A stretch of 64,000 nucleotides of DNA from Tildeniella torsiva UHER 1998/13D (GCA_019358835.1 JAHHIH010000025.1:1-64000), one strand, 5' to 3'. Shown: positions 8,819 through 19,181, counted from the stretch's first letter. Program-made: numbers and translations. The notes: generated by a model not told the origin, from the sequence alone.

Positions 8819-9739
8819 ATGGTAAAGCGGTTTCTATCTTATCTGAGCCCTGCTCTCTGGGGCAGCACGCTGTCTGTCTACGGCAGCGGGCGGCTCTGGC
8901 GTGAGGTGGGGCAACAGGCCGCCCGATCGCGCTGGGCGGAAGTTACCGCTGCGATCGCTTTTCTTTGGCTGCTGGGCCTGCTGGGCCTCAGTTTTGTGCT
9001 GCTTCATTTAGGTCAACGTGGGATGCTTCCTTTGGGTGCTCTGGGGGTGGCTCGCGGTCTCCAAACCATTCTGGGAATCGCTACTGCCGCCGCGCCAACC
9101 GCCTCCCCTGGCCGCTGGGGGCTCAGCCTAGTTGGCTTGGGGGCGTGGTTTTGCCTAGTTGCCGGTACTGACAAGCTGGTGCGGCTGGTAGCGGCAGTCT
9201 TTGACCCTCGTCCCACCCTCCTCGCCTCCTGGCGCAGCCGATTGCTGCCCTGGGGAATCACGCTGCTGGGGCTGGGGGTGGCGGGGCTGACAGTGAGCCT
9301 GACGGGTAATGGTTTAGACGCAGCGGCGATCGCCGGGCGATGGGGTGTCTTCATCCGCCTGGGTCGCTGGGCGCTAGCCATCGGTATTGGGGCCGCTGGC
9401 CTAGGGCTGACATATCGCCTTGCCCCCCAGCGCTGGCTGCCGGGCTCAGCGCTATGGCCCGGCGTCAAGGTAGCCTTAGCCCTAGGCCTGGGGATTTTGG
9501 GCCTACGACACTGGGGGCTAGGCTGGCTGGTTCGCCAGGGGATCGCCTACGATCGGTTGCTCATCCTCGGCCTGAACTTGGCAGCGCTGTATGGGCTAAT
9601 TCTGCTGGTGCCGGTGGGGGCGCAGATTAACCTCACCATTCTGCGCCATCGAGGAGCCATTCATCGCCCCTGGGGGCGGCCTATACCAACGCCGCCGCCA
9701 CCATCGTTCGATTCCTTTAAAATCAAGCGTCGAGATTAG
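8819..9739 (+). CDS. Polytopic membrane protein of unknown function
   Basis: 306 residues, rich in Leu, Gly and Trp, with about seven hydrophobic segments. The first follows a charged N terminus (about 42-65: ITAAIAFLWLLGLLGLSFVLL-like) and the last is near 255-275 (LNLAALYGLILLVPVG). The tail is soluble, with a proline run (PTPPPPSFDSF) and a basic end. I do not recognise the family. It probably sits in the plasma or thylakoid membrane. The ATG at 8819 is taken because it is the first in frame, 136 bases after sasA; no clear ribosome binding site. It ends 65 bases before a convergent small membrane protein gene. Confidence 0.65.
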   Translation: MVKRFLSYLSPALWGSTLSVYGSGRLWREVGQQAARSRWAEVTAAIAFLWLLGLLGLSFVLLHLGQRGMLPLGALGVARGLQTILGIATAAAPTASPGRWGLSLVGLGAWFCLVAGTDKLVRLVAAVFDPRPTLLASWRSRLLPWGITLLGLGVAGLTVSLTGNGLDAAAIAGRWGVFIRLGRWALAIGIGAAGLGLTYRLAPQRWLPGSALWPGVKVALALGLGILGLRHWGLGWLVRQGIAYDRLLILGLNLAALYGLILLVPVGAQINLTILRHRGAIHRPWGRPIPTPPPPSFDSFKIKRRD

Positions 9740-9804
9740 GGGTTGCCGCTGCCTGTCGCAGGTGGCCAGAGTCACGGGCACTAGAAGCTCTTTGGGATAG
9801 GCCC

Positions 9805-9993
9805 CTAGCGAATGCGCTGGAGACTGCTGACAATGCCCAACCCAAAACACAGCAAAATTAGCAGCCAGATTACTAGTCCCGGCAAAAAGGCCAGCAGCGA
9901 CAGGCCCCGTAAAGCCCACACAAGGGCGGTCAGGCCTAGTGCCGCTAAAAAAAGTTTGGTCAGGGGTTGCAGCGGGTAGCGACGACGGCCCAT
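9805..9993 (-). CDS. Small two-helix membrane protein
   Basis: 62 residues: a basic N terminus (MGRRRYPLQP) and two hydrophobic segments (about 13-33 and 36-55) joined by a short turn, ending in a basic SSLQRIR. The charge pattern and strong hydrophobicity are those of a real small inner-membrane protein, not a chance frame. No family recognised. The ATG at 9993 is unambiguous. Confidence 0.55.
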   Translation of the reverse strand: MGRRRYPLQPLTKLFLAALGLTALVWALRGLSLLAFLPGLVIWLLILLCFGLGIVSSLQRIR

Positions 9994-10290
9994 GGCGACA
10001 ATGTCTCCGTGTGTAAAGCTTTCACTAGGCTACGGGGGAATACTGAGGGCATTGGTGAAAGCCCCGTAATGATACTACAGCCCCCCTTAGGCTTCGAAAC
10101 TGTCTCACCTTTAATAGAAAAGCAGGCGGCACAGCGCTAGCATGGGCCAGATGCCTCGGCCCTATCAGGGTAGCGGGCATGGCTGGGGCTTGCGATCGCC
10201 CCAGGGCCAGTTGTTGAACCTCCCCTCCTTCGCCGGACGGTGGCGGTGGCTGGCATAGAATCAGGTCGCGTTGTTAGGAGAGATAGAGCG

Positions 10291-10893
10291 ATGGTGATTA
10301 GCGAAGCTCAGGGTATCCACGAGGTTAGGCCAGAAATCGGGTTTCTCGCCCAGTTTTCTCCTAGCGACCAGGTAGCACTGCTAAGGGGGGATGTATTACT
10401 CAAGTCTCAGACTGGCGACGCCAGCGGCGCTGTCACGGCCCACATGTACGTGCCCCTGGCACGCCCTCAAATTTGGCCCCAGGTGATCAACTACAGCTGC
10501 TGGACTCAGTATTTTCCTAACATCGTGCACAGTGAAGTGCTAGAGACCGTAAAAACCGCGACTCAGCGCTATCGCCGTCTCTACCAGGTGGGGCGCAAGG
10601 GGTTTATGATGCTGACCGCCCAGGTCGAAATTTACCTTAAGGTGGTTGAAACCGCCTGTGAGGCCATTCAGTTTCGCCTAGAGCAGGGCACCTTCTCCCA
10701 CTTTGCGGCAGACCTGCATCTACAAGATTTCAACCAGGGCACGTTGCTGACCTACTCCGTGCAGGCCGCGCCGACCATTCCAGTGCCGTCGTTTCTAATT
10801 GAGCAGGCCATTAAGACCGACCTACCCGGCAATATGCGGCAGATGAGACGGGTGCTGTGTGCTCGCTACGGTGTGGTGCAAGCGGCAGCATAA
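10291..10893 (+). CDS. SRPBCC (START-like) family protein
   Basis: About 200 residues with the pattern of the polyketide cyclase/dehydrase and lipid-binding SRPBCC superfamily: an N-terminal strand, then VPLARPQIWPQVINYSCW-type helix and turn, strands YLKVVETACEAIQFRLEQGTF and GTLLTYSVQA, and a long C-terminal helix (FLIEQAIKTDLPGNMRQMRR). Such proteins bind hydrophobic ligands; the ligand here is unknown. I chose ATG 10291 because TAGGAG lies about ten bases upstream; an earlier in-frame start at 10240 would add 17 residues with no homology. Confidence 0.75.
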   Translation: MVISEAQGIHEVRPEIGFLAQFSPSDQVALLRGDVLLKSQTGDASGAVTAHMYVPLARPQIWPQVINYSCWTQYFPNIVHSEVLETVKTATQRYRRLYQVGRKGFMMLTAQVEIYLKVVETACEAIQFRLEQGTFSHFAADLHLQDFNQGTLLTYSVQAAPTIPVPSFLIEQAIKTDLPGNMRQMRRVLCARYGVVQAAA

Positions 10894-11070
10894 AGCTAGA
10901 AAGGGAGGCTGCGATCGCAGCAATTGTCCTGAAAATCGCTATTCTCTGAGCGGAGTCGAAGGAAACGACCTCCACTTTTCATCCTCTATAAAGACTGTGC
11001 CAGCGGCCTAGAACATTGCTCTATTTCACAATCCTGCGTCTACCCAACGGCTTAACGCTTGTTTAGTCTG

Positions 11071-11262
11071 CTAGCGGTAGCGCTCCACAAAGGCGCGCCC
11101 TGCCGACATCGCCGCACTGCTGGTGGTGTAGAAGGTGCCATCGCTGAGCACATCCAGATCAGGCTTCACAATCCAGCACTGGTAGCCTCGGTCTTTATTG
11201 TGGCTAACGCCAATAATCCAGCCAGTCATGGCTGAAACTTGCACGACCGAATCTGCGTCCAT
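11071..11262 (-). CDS. Small conserved hypothetical protein
   Basis: 63 residues starting MDADSVVQVSAMTGWIIG. The strong Shine-Dalgarno sequence AGGAGG, eight bases before the ATG at 11262, decides the start and supports the gene. The pattern of alternating hydrophobic residues, GYQCWIVKPD and a C-terminal helix (SAGRAFVERYR) suggests a small alpha/beta domain. Not recognised; possibly a cyanobacterial family of small proteins. Confidence 0.6.
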   Translation of the reverse strand: MDADSVVQVSAMTGWIIGVSHNKDRGYQCWIVKPDLDVLSDGTFYTTSSAAMSAGRAFVERYR

Positions 11263-11428
11263 CGCAGTACCCTCCTGTGGGCCTACGACCCATCCCAAAT
11301 TGAGGGCGAGGGCCAGAGCTGTGCGGTGTTATGGTAAGGCAGATTGTGACCTGGGACGACAAAAACCCCTGACTTTCTTCTCAATTCCCCAGATCAGTGC
11401 TGTACTCCTGCGCTCCTACCCAATAGTT

Positions 11429-12094
11429 ATGAGCAATCAAACCCTGCCCCTCGACGATCGCCTCTACCGCTACTTAGTCGATCACTCGGTACACGAACCT
11501 GAGGTGCTCGTTGCTCTGCGCCACGAAACTGCTCAACACCCTATGGCCCAAATGCAGATTGCCCCTGAGCAAGGCCAGTTTATGGCGCTGCTGGTGCAGC
11601 TATTGGGAGTCACCAAAGCGCTAGAAATTGGCGTTTTTACGGGCTATAGTGCCTTGCGGGTGGCGCTGGCCATGCCGCCCCACGGGCGACTGGTGGCCTG
11701 TGACGTGAGTGAGGAGTATACGGCGATCGCCCGCTGCTATTGGGAGAAAGCCGGCGTGGCCGACAAAATTGACCTGCGCATTGCCCCCGCTACCGATACC
11801 TTGACCCAGCTGATTGAAGCTGGCGAAATCAACAGCTTTGACTTCGCCTTTATCGACGCCGACAAGAGCGGCTACCCCATCTACTATGAGCAGGCACTGC
11901 AATTGGTTAGGCCAGGGGGATTGATTGCCCTGGACAACGTACTGTGGTCAGGCCAGGTAGCTGACCCTGCTGTGCAAGACAGCCGCACCAACACCCTGCG
12001 CCGCCTCAATGAGGCAATCTATAACGACGATCGCGTCGCAGCCAGCCTTGTCCCCATCGCCGACGGCCTCACCCTGGCGATGAAAAAGCGGTAG
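11429..12094 (+). CDS. SAM-dependent O-methyltransferase
   Basis: 221 residues of the class I methyltransferase family 3 (the caffeoyl-CoA/catechol O-methyltransferase type). SAM-binding motif I is LEIGVFTGYSAL; the metal and SAM acidic motif is FAFIDADKSGY; the post-motif is PGGLIALDNVLWSG, in which Asp and Asn serve as Mg ligands. Cyanobacterial members methylate catechol-like phenols; the natural substrate is uncertain. The ATG at 11429 opens the conserved region; upstream codons in the same frame run into the neighbouring gene. It converges on mnmE. Confidence 0.9.
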   Translation: MSNQTLPLDDRLYRYLVDHSVHEPEVLVALRHETAQHPMAQMQIAPEQGQFMALLVQLLGVTKALEIGVFTGYSALRVALAMPPHGRLVACDVSEEYTAIARCYWEKAGVADKIDLRIAPATDTLTQLIEAGEINSFDFAFIDADKSGYPIYYEQALQLVRPGGLIALDNVLWSGQVADPAVQDSRTNTLRRLNEAIYNDDRVAASLVPIADGLTLAMKKR

Positions 12095-12162
12095 GGATCA
12101 AGCCCGTAGGACTTACTGAATAGTTTGGTGAGTTGGCAAAGTGATTTTCCAAAGCCGCAACA

Positions 12163-13608
12163 TTACTTGCCAATGCAGAATCGGCTGAAGATTTCATCGA
12201 GCATAGATTCGGTGATTTCATCGCCGGTAATGCTGCCTAGAGATGCGATCGCGCTCCTTAGATCAATCGTCCAAAAATCTAATGGCAGCTGATGCTCAAT
12301 GGTCTGCTGCACCTGGTGGAGCGCATTGCGCGCCGCCGTCAGGGCGGCTCCCTGGCGCTGGTTAACGGTGAACTCTAGATTGGCGGTGGTGAGCTGCTCG
12401 GTATGGATTGCGTTGAGAATTGCCTGCTCTAGGGCATCGATCCCCTGCTGCTGGGCGGCAGCGGTGTGAACGACAGCCAAGTCCCTAGGGAAAACGAGAT
12501 CTTTCACCACGTTGGCAGGGACTAGATCGACTTTGTTAACGACCAGAATTAGAGAAGTCTCCTGCACCGACTCGTAGAGCTGCTGGTCGGCCTCTGTCCA
12601 CCCGGCGGCGGCGTCGATGGTGAGCAGCACCAGGTCTGCGCCCTGGGCCACCTGGCGCGATCGCGCGATCCCCATCTGCTCCACCGGGTCGCTGGCCTCG
12701 CGAATGCCCGCCGTATCGAGCACCTGAATGGGGATGCCGCCTACCACCAGCTGCGACTCCACCACATCGCGGGTGGTGCCGGGCAGGTCGGTGACAATGG
12801 CGCGATCGCAGCGGCTCCAGGCGTTGAGCAGGCTTGACTTGCCCACGTTGGGGCGACCTACAATCGCCACCTTCAGACCGGTGCGCAGCAGTTCCCCCGA
12901 CTCTGCCGTGGCCAGCAGGCGCTCGACCTCGGTCAGCACGGCGGCTAGCTGCGATCGCACCACCTTTTCATCCAGGGGCGGCAGGTCGTCTTCAAAGTCA
13001 ATGCGGGCCTCCACCTCGGCCAGCACATCGAGGCAGGTGGAGCGCAGCAGGCGGATGGGCTGGGTGAGCTTGCCCTGCACCCCCGCCAGGGCCGTCTTCG
13101 CCGCCAGGTTTGACTGGGCTGCCACCAGATCCGCCACCCCTTCAGCCTGGGTCAGATCCAGCCGCCCGTTCAAAAATGCGCGCAAGGTAAATTCCCCTGG
13201 TTCTGCCAGCCGCGCCCCCTGGCTGAGGCAGAGCTGGAGCACCTGCTGCACCGCCATCAGCCCGCCGTGGCAGTGAAACTCCACCACGTCTTCGCGGGTG
13301 TAGGAGCGGGGGGCCAGCATGAGCAGCAGCAGGGCTTCGTCCACGGGCTGCCCGGTGCGAGGGTCGCGCACGTGACCGTAGAGAATGCGGTGGCTTTCCC
13401 AGCGCTGTTGCCCTGGGGTGTGGAATAGCGTCCGGGCGATCGCCACGGCCTCAGCCCCCGACAGCCGCACAATGCCGACGCTGCCCTGCTGGGGAGCAAT
13501 GGCGGTGGCGATCGCCACAATGGTCTCACCTTGGGAGGGTGCGGCTTGGGAAGATTCGCCTGTAATAGTTGAGAGTATGGCTTTTTGCTGAGCCGCAGCG
13601 CCATCCAT
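12163..13608 (-). CDS. mnmE: tRNA modification GTPase MnmE
   Basis: A 481-residue GTPase that, with MnmG, makes the 5-carboxymethylaminomethyl modification of uridine 34 in tRNA. The N-terminal folate-binding domain starts at about residue 29 ([16 protein letters not shown]). The G domain has G1 GRPNVGKS (251-258), G3 DTAG (298-301) and G4 NKVD (358-361). The C-terminal CIGK (478-481), whose Cys is needed for activity, is intact. The first 28 residues are a family-variable extension; a start near residue 29 is possible. Confidence 0.95.
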   Translation of the reverse strand: MDGAAAQQKAILSTITGESSQAAPSQGETIVAIATAIAPQQGSVGIVRLSGAEAVAIARTLFHTPGQQRWESHRILYGHVRDPRTGQPVDEALLLLMLAPRSYTREDVVEFHCHGGLMAVQQVLQLCLSQGARLAEPGEFTLRAFLNGRLDLTQAEGVADLVAAQSNLAAKTALAGVQGKLTQPIRLLRSTCLDVLAEVEARIDFEDDLPPLDEKVVRSQLAAVLTEVERLLATAESGELLRTGLKVAIVGRPNVGKSSLLNAWSRCDRAIVTDLPGTTRDVVESQLVVGGIPIQVLDTAGIREASDPVEQMGIARSRQVAQGADLVLLTIDAAAGWTEADQQLYESVQETSLILVVNKVDLVPANVVKDLVFPRDLAVVHTAAAQQQGIDALEQAILNAIHTEQLTTANLEFTVNQRQGAALTAARNALHQVQQTIEHQLPLDFWTIDLRSAIASLGSITGDEITESMLDEIFSRFCIGK

Positions 13609-13766
13609 AGCGTTTATCCTGCACGATGAATTGATGTTGAAGCCCAGGTCAAATCTGATAAAGCGCCGAGCTGCTGGGTAGAATAGAAAAGAATCTTTAC
13701 GTGCCTCTAAGATTCTACCGCTGAGTTTTTCTGCTTACTAAGGGGTAGTCTACCAAGCCGTTGGCC

Positions 13767-14417
13767 ATGGCTACCCGTTTAACCGCCGCCTCTGTCACGT
13801 CCCCTGGAGTTCAGGGGAACCTAGTCTCTGGTATACCCCCGTCTATGATCACTACGCCCGCGACTGAACCGACTCCTAGCCCCAAGCCATTGATGAGCAA
13901 AACGACTCAGCCTCAGTGGCGGCGTCAGATCCGCTATTTGTACCTGCGTTTTTTGCGGCTTCAGGGCACTCCCGAACAGCTGGCTCGGGGGATGGCTGCG
14001 GGAATATTTTCCGGCTGCTTTCCTCTATTTGGCTTTCAGATCTTAATTGGGGTGGCCGTGGCTACTGTGCTGAAGGGCAACCGCATTATGGCAGCGGCGG
14101 CCACCTGGGTCAGCAACCCCTTCACCTACGTTCCTATTTTCGCCTTTAACTACCAGGTGGGGCTGTGGTTGTTGGGGGGCAAGGCCACCCAAGCCTTTGA
14201 CAACCTCGACACCCTTAACAGCTGGATGGATATGGGCACCGAGGTGTCGGTACGGCTGATGTTTGGCAGCACGGTAGTGGGCTTAGTGGCAGGAGTGGCC
14301 AGCTATTTTGTTGGCCTACCGCTGATTCGGCGGGTGCGATCGCGCCAGCTCGCCCAACCGTCGCGCCAATTGGGAAACCCCTCTGGGTTAGAGAATCTTA
14401 TCCAACCCGTAGATTAG
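13767..14417 (+). CDS. DUF2062 domain membrane protein
   Basis: About 216 residues. After a variable, proline- and threonine-rich N terminus comes the DUF2062 core: [32 protein letters not shown] and two or three membrane segments (about 80-110, 125-150 and 175-195). Its function is not known. Starts at 13767, or later ATGs at residue 27 or 43, are all possible; TTG 13761 precedes. Its last 30 bases overlap the 3' end of the convergent dapB gene. Confidence 0.8.
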   Translation: MATRLTAASVTSPGVQGNLVSGIPPSMITTPATEPTPSPKPLMSKTTQPQWRRQIRYLYLRFLRLQGTPEQLARGMAAGIFSGCFPLFGFQILIGVAVATVLKGNRIMAAAATWVSNPFTYVPIFAFNYQVGLWLLGGKATQAFDNLDTLNSWMDMGTEVSVRLMFGSTVVGLVAGVASYFVGLPLIRRVRSRQLAQPSRQLGNPSGLENLIQPVD

Positions 14418-15212
14418 CGATTTTAGGGCCATCACCCGGCGAATACAGAGCAGTACCCCGGGCATAAAGCTGGCGCGATCGCTGGTGTCGTGACGCAGGG
14501 TGTAGAGCTGCCCCGGTGAGCCAAACAAAATCTCTTGATGGGCAATTAGCCCCGGCAGCCGCACGCTGTGGATGTTGATGCCCTCGGAAGTTGTCCCGCC
14601 TCGGGCTCCGGGGATAGTCTCGGTTTCCTTAACCAGCGGCGTGTTGAAGGTTTGCTGCACCTCCGCCAGCATTTGGGCAGTTTGTACAGCGGTACCGCTG
14701 GGGGCATCGGCCTTCTGGTTGTGGTGCAGCTCGATAATCTCCACATGGTCGAAGTACTGAGCCGCCTGCTGGGCCGCCTGCTGCATCAGCACCACCCCGA
14801 TGGAAAAGTTGGGCACGATCAGGCAGCCAATGCTGGCTTTGTCAGCAAATTCCGCCAGATCGCGAATTTGGGCGTTAGATAGGCCGGTGGTGCCGACGAC
14901 GGGGCGCACACCGTAGGCGATCGCCGCCCGCACCGACTCATACACGCTGTCGGGATGGGAGAGGTCAACCATCACCGCCAAACCCTCGCCCTGGGCCGCC
15001 ACCAGAGTTGCCTCCAGGTCGTTCATGACCGGCACTTCTAGGGGTTTGTAGCCGATCACCTCGCCAATGTCTTGGCCCATCAGCTCAGGATTTCTGCCGA
15101 TCGCCCCAACTAGCGTGATGTCTTCGGCTTGATCGATAGCTTTAATCACCTCGCGGCCCATTTTGCCGTAGGCCCCGTTGACCACAACGGGAATAGTCGA
15201 TTGGGTAGACAT
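14388..15212 (-). CDS. dapB: 4-hydroxy-tetrahydrodipicolinate reductase
   Basis: A 274-residue NAD(P)H-dependent reductase of lysine and diaminopimelate (peptidoglycan) synthesis. The nucleotide-binding loop GAYGKMG is at residues 13-19. The substrate and catalytic motif [15 protein letters not shown] is intact, with the paired His and the Lys. Full length for the family. It overlaps the convergent DUF2062 gene by 30 bases at its 3' end and lies downstream of ilvH on the same strand, with 123 bases between; the two could be co-transcribed. Confidence 0.95.
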   Translation of the reverse strand: MSTQSTIPVVVNGAYGKMGREVIKAIDQAEDITLVGAIGRNPELMGQDIGEVIGYKPLEVPVMNDLEATLVAAQGEGLAVMVDLSHPDSVYESVRAAIAYGVRPVVGTTGLSNAQIRDLAEFADKASIGCLIVPNFSIGVVLMQQAAQQAAQYFDHVEIIELHHNQKADAPSGTAVQTAQMLAEVQQTFNTPLVKETETIPGARGGTTSEGINIHSVRLPGLIAHQEILFGSPGQLYTLRHDTSDRASFMPGVLLCIRRVMALKSLIYGLDKIL

Positions 15213-15285
15213 AAGAAAACTTGGTTTAGCGGGCTAAGGAAACTAGCAGGTTGGCAAGTTTCAGTAACAAGTTACCAGTCCTGAA

Positions 15286-15303
15286 GGTTGAAACGTTTCA
15301 ACC
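15286..15303. promoter_or_regulatory. 18-base perfect palindrome upstream of dapB
   Basis: GGTTGAAACGTTTCAACC reads the same on both strands and lies 74 bases before the dapB start, in the gap after ilvH. There is no T run on either side, so it looks more like a dimeric-regulator site than a terminator. The bound protein is unknown. Confidence 0.4.
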
Positions 15304-15335
15304 CTCAAACCCGCCTTGCTTGCTACTGAGACCTG

Positions 15336-15908
15336 CTACTGAAATTTCCGTTCTAGAGACTTGAGATACTCGGTATTGACCCCCGACTCGCGAGGCAGCG
15401 AGATTTTGCCGGTGCGAGCAATTTCGCGAATGCCGAAGCGGTTGAGCACCTGCACGATCGCCACCATTTTACCGGGGTCGCCCACCACCTCCAGGGTGAG
15501 AGAATCTTCGGATACATCGACCACCCGCGCCCGAAAGATCTGGGCGAATTCAATAATTTCAGAGCGGTTGGTGCTGGTGGCGTTGACCTTGAGCAACATC
15601 AGCTCTCGCTCAACGCAGGGGGTGTCGGTGACGTCGTTGACCTTGAGCACGTTGATCAGCTTGTAGAGCTGCTTGGTGAGCTGCTCGATAACTGCATCGT
15701 CGCCGGGCACCACCATGGTAATGCGAGAGATACCCAAGGTTTCAGCAGGCCCCACTGCCAGGCTCTCAATGTTGAACCCGCGCCGGGCAAACAGACCGGC
15801 AATGCGGCTCAGCACCCCGGCCTCGTCTTCAACCAGTACAGAAATGGTGTGCTTGATGGCCTGCTGAGGGGCTACAGCCGAACTGGGGAAAATGGAGGGA
15901 TTAACCAT
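15336..15908 (-). CDS. ilvH: Acetolactate synthase small subunit
   Basis: About 190 residues. The N-terminal ACT domain ([25 protein letters not shown]) binds valine for feedback control, and the C-terminal domain activates the large subunit. Branched-chain amino-acid synthesis, cytoplasm. The gene for the large subunit (ilvB) is not in the window. Candidate starts are TTG 15941, ATG 15932 and ATG 15908; I take 15908 because the residues before it are not part of the ACT domain. The start does not affect identification. Confidence 0.92.
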   Translation of the reverse strand: MVNPSIFPSSAVAPQQAIKHTISVLVEDEAGVLSRIAGLFARRGFNIESLAVGPAETLGISRITMVVPGDDAVIEQLTKQLYKLINVLKVNDVTDTPCVERELMLLKVNATSTNRSEIIEFAQIFRARVVDVSEDSLTLEVVGDPGKMVAIVQVLNRFGIREIARTGKISLPRESGVNTEYLKSLERKFQ

Positions 15909-16030
15909 AGGGCCTGGGAGTGTAAACAGCATCAGCGCCAAAGCTGACTCGTGGTGGCGGGAAAACTAACAAACCTCAATAGTATCTTGAAAACCTATGC
16001 CTTAAAACCATCGGCCCGTCCCCTTGGCCA

Positions 16031-16105
16031 CCAATTTCCCCCTAATCTCCTTCATCCCCCTCACTACCTCACCCTCACATCTCCATCCTCCTAACCTTCA
16101 TAAAC
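16031..16105. repeat. C/T-rich low-complexity intergenic sequence
   Basis: A run made of CCTCA, CCATC, CCCC and ACC units, almost free of G on this strand. Similar G-poor or C-poor stretches occur at 31657-31685, 32981-33020 and inside mutS2 (41762-41852). Confidence 0.45.
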
Positions 16106-16175
16106 CCCCAAACTCCGTCCACATCCACCAGATTGGGTATCCTTGAGGCATTAGCCTACCGTCACTGCATCTGGC

Positions 16176-19100
16176 ATGAGCCTATCTGGCCCGACGAAAG
16201 AGATTCAGTCCCTCAGGGGGCGATTTCTCGACCTGATCAATCTGCGCCCTGGGGAAGAAGAGCGCACGCTGCTCATGTTTGCGTTTTACACCGCCACCTC
16301 CATGGGCATTTTGTGGCTGGAGGTGAGTTCGGCGGCGCTGTTCTTGGGAGCCTATGGGGCAGCCAGCCTGCCGTGGATCTATATTTTTAGCGCTGGGGTA
16401 GGGCTGGGGCTGAGCGTGGTCTATTCCTGGCTACAGCGGCTATTTCCGCTGCGCCGGGTGATTGTGATCATCGCCATGCTTATGGCCGTCCCCATTTTGG
16501 GGTTTCGCTGGGGGCTAACGATACCGTGGCTGGCGGCTCCTATGGTGTTTTCGATGCGGCTGTGGATTGAGGCGATCTACGGGCTCAATGACCTCAACCT
16601 GTCGGTGACCGCTAACCAGTTATTCAACATTCGAGAGATCAAGCGGGCGTATCCGATTATTAGCAGCGGCAATCTAGTTGCCGATGTGATCAGCGGTTTT
16701 TCGGTGTATCTGCTGCTCAAGTTGATTGGGCTGCAAAACGTGCTGCTGCTTGCCTTCGTGGTGATGGTGGCGGGGGCGGCCATTTTGTATCACCTCAGCC
16801 GCAACTACGAGCACGCCTTTCCTGACTCGCCCCGTCGCCAGGCCGAAGACGCTGAGTCTGTTGAGAGCTTTCGATCGCGCCAGCGACTTCAGGGGCCAAT
16901 CCAGCAGTATGTGGTGCTGCTGTTTTCGTTCTTTGTGCTGGCCCAGATGCTGCTGTTCTCCATTGAGTTTCAGTTCTTTAACCAGCTGGAAACCAGTCTC
17001 GATGTGGATGCCATTGCTGCCTTTTTGGGATTTTTTAGCGGCCTGCTGGGGCTGATTGAGCTGTTTACCCAGTGGTTTACCTCTAGCCGACTGATTGAGC
17101 GGGAGGGGGTGTTTACGGTGGCTCTGGTGCTGCCCTCAGTCATTGTGGTGATTGGGGTGATTACGCTGGTGGCCAGCTACCCGGTGCGCATGGGGTTGAT
17201 GGCCATGTTCGTCGGGCTGATTGTGCTGAAGTTTTTTGATGAGTGGCTGCGCTATACGCTGGTGGCCACTACGCGGCCAATTCTGTTTCAGCCCATTCCT
17301 GACCAGGTGCGCAGCACGGTGCAGTCGTGGGTGGGGGGGATTGCCGAGCCGCTGTCGATGGGGGGCACGGGGGTGGCGATACTGGTCACCATTGCCGTTT
17401 GTAACCGCATTGGGCTGGTCGATACCCTGGTGCAGGCGCGGCTGTTTTTGCTGGGCACCGTGGTGGCGGCGCTGGTCTGGTTTGCGATTATGGTGCTGCT
17501 GCGATCGCGCTACCTCAACCTGCTGGTGCGGGGGGCCGAGCGCGGCCTGCTAACCTTCTCTGACGCCAACCTGCGGGTACTGAAGCGGGCCTTTATTGAG
17601 CAGCTCGAAAAGCCTGGATTGGACGCCAACAAGCGATCGTGCATTGAGCTGCTGAGCCATATTGACCCCAAAAACGTGGGTGAGATCTTGGCCCCCCGCC
17701 TGGCCGATCTACCCCCGGCGCTCCAGCGCCAGAGTTTAGAGGCGATGCTGGAGCACCCCAACCCGGCCTACACCGCTCAGGTGCAAGATTTGCTGGAGGT
17801 GCCCAACCAGGCTCCCGAAATTTTGGCCCTCGCCCTACGCTACGTGTGGCTGGCCCAGGAACGCTTTGACATTAACGATCTGCGCCCCTACCTGCCGCCG
17901 GAGGTGGATGCGGTGGTGCGCGGAACGGCGGCCTCGCTGATGCTGCGGCGGGGCAACCTGCAGGAGCGGGCTGAGGCCACCGCCACCCTGCGCAAAATGC
18001 TGGTGCACGATGAAGAGCGAGAGCGGGTGATGGGCTGTCGCGCCCTGGGGGAGGCCGACTATATGGAATCGCTCAGCATCTATATTGACGACTTGCTGCA
18101 AGACCCTTCGCTGCGGGTGCGACGGGCGATATTGGAGGCGATCGCCTCTACTCAGTACAAAAAGTACTATCCCTCGCTGCTCAAGGCGCTCCAGTATAAG
18201 TCAACCCGCGAAGCCGCTGTAGCGGCCCTCACCCGCCTGGGTAACGAGGCTTTGCCCATGCTGCAAGAGCTGGCCCTCGATAGCTACCGTCCCGAAATTT
18301 TGCGCAATCAGGCCTGGCAGGTGATTGGCAACATTGGCACCGTCCCCGCCCTAGAGTTTCTCATTCAAAACCTGATCACTACCTGGGGCAGCACCCGCCG
18401 CCACATTCTGCGGATTTTGCTCAGCCTGTACCAGGAGTCGGGGGTGAAGCGATCGTCTCTGATTGATGGGGCCTTAGATCGCATGCTGGGCCGCAGCGGC
18501 ATCGAAGATCTGCTGAATACGGAGCTGGCCTTTGCCGGGCAAATGCTGGCGGCTAAGGTCGATTTGGCCGCCAACCGGGTCGCTGGCATTGAGGCCGACC
18601 TGCTGCGCGAGGCCCTCGACGGCTTGCAGGCCGATGCCACCGAGCGACTGTTTATGCTGCTGCGGTTTGTGTCGCCCGCAACGGCGATTCAGGCGGCCCA
18701 GGTGAGCCTCAGCGGGTCGGCAGCCCAGTGGGCCAGGGGCATCGAAATTCTCGACAACGTGGTGGATGTGGCCAATAAACGGTCGATTTTAATCTTGCTC
18801 GATCGCCGTCTCGATGCCGACAAGCTGAAGCTGCTGGCCCTGTCTACGCCACTGATACCCTACGGAGCCATGCTGCCGCGCGATCGCCTGCGTCAGCTGC
18901 TTGACCTGCGCAACTTTTTGTCAGACTGGACTGTTGCCTGCTGCTTTCACCTGGCCCGAGTGCAGCGGTGGAATCTCACCGCCGAGCACACTCTTGCCTC
19001 GCTTCAGCACCCCACCGGCTTTGTGCGCGAGGCCGTGCTGGCCTACCTGGCTGTGGCATCGCCCCGCGCCCTGCGGGAGCTATTGCCCCTGATGCAGCAA

Positions 19101-19181
19101 GACACCGACCCGCTGGTGCTAGCCCAGGTTAAACAGCTGCTCAACACCTATAATTTGGAGCCGAGCCCCTCTGCTGGCTGA
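16176..19181 (+). CDS. NTT/MFS-like transporter with HEAT-repeat tail
   Basis: 1001 residues. About 30-465 are membrane: roughly twelve hydrophobic segments, among them a conserved stretch ANQLFNIREIKRAYPIISSG typical of bacterial proteins related to the nucleotide transporters (NTT, ATP/ADP carrier family). About 485-1000 are soluble and made of helical HEAT-like repeats (RVRRAILEAIAST...REAAVAALTRLG...ALPMLQELAL). Such NTT-like membrane plus HEAT fusions are known in free-living bacteria, but their substrate is not settled. The stop overlaps the start of the next gene by one base (TGATG), so the cNMP-binding protein is probably translated by coupling and works with this one. ATG 16176 is used. 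Confidence 0.75.
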   Translation: MSLSGPTKEIQSLRGRFLDLINLRPGEEERTLLMFAFYTATSMGILWLEVSSAALFLGAYGAASLPWIYIFSAGVGLGLSVVYSWLQRLFPLRRVIVIIAMLMAVPILGFRWGLTIPWLAAPMVFSMRLWIEAIYGLNDLNLSVTANQLFNIREIKRAYPIISSGNLVADVISGFSVYLLLKLIGLQNVLLLAFVVMVAGAAILYHLSRNYEHAFPDSPRRQAEDAESVESFRSRQRLQGPIQQYVVLLFSFFVLAQMLLFSIEFQFFNQLETSLDVDAIAAFLGFFSGLLGLIELFTQWFTSSRLIEREGVFTVALVLPSVIVVIGVITLVASYPVRMGLMAMFVGLIVLKFFDEWLRYTLVATTRPILFQPIPDQVRSTVQSWVGGIAEPLSMGGTGVAILVTIAVCNRIGLVDTLVQARLFLLGTVVAALVWFAIMVLLRSRYLNLLVRGAERGLLTFSDANLRVLKRAFIEQLEKPGLDANKRSCIELLSHIDPKNVGEILAPRLADLPPALQRQSLEAMLEHPNPAYTAQVQDLLEVPNQAPEILALALRYVWLAQERFDINDLRPYLPPEVDAVVRGTAASLMLRRGNLQERAEATATLRKMLVHDEERERVMGCRALGEADYMESLSIYIDDLLQDPSLRVRRAILEAIASTQYKKYYPSLLKALQYKSTREAAVAALTRLGNEALPMLQELALDSYRPEILRNQAWQVIGNIGTVPALEFLIQNLITTWGSTRRHILRILLSLYQESGVKRSSLIDGALDRMLGRSGIEDLLNTELAFAGQMLAAKVDLAANRVAGIEADLLREALDGLQADATERLFMLLRFVSPATAIQAAQVSLSGSAAQWARGIEILDNVVDVANKRSILILLDRRLDADKLKLLALSTPLIPYGAMLPRDRLRQLLDLRNFLSDWTVACCFHLARVQRWNLTAEHTLASLQHPTGFVREAVLAYLAVASPRALRELLPLMQQDTDPLVLAQVKQLLNTYNLEPSPSAG

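Noticed and set aside
10946-10962. CTGAGCGGAGTCGAAGG, a sequence seen often in bacterial intergenic DNA.
   Set aside because: A single copy in this window, so a repeat cannot be supported here.
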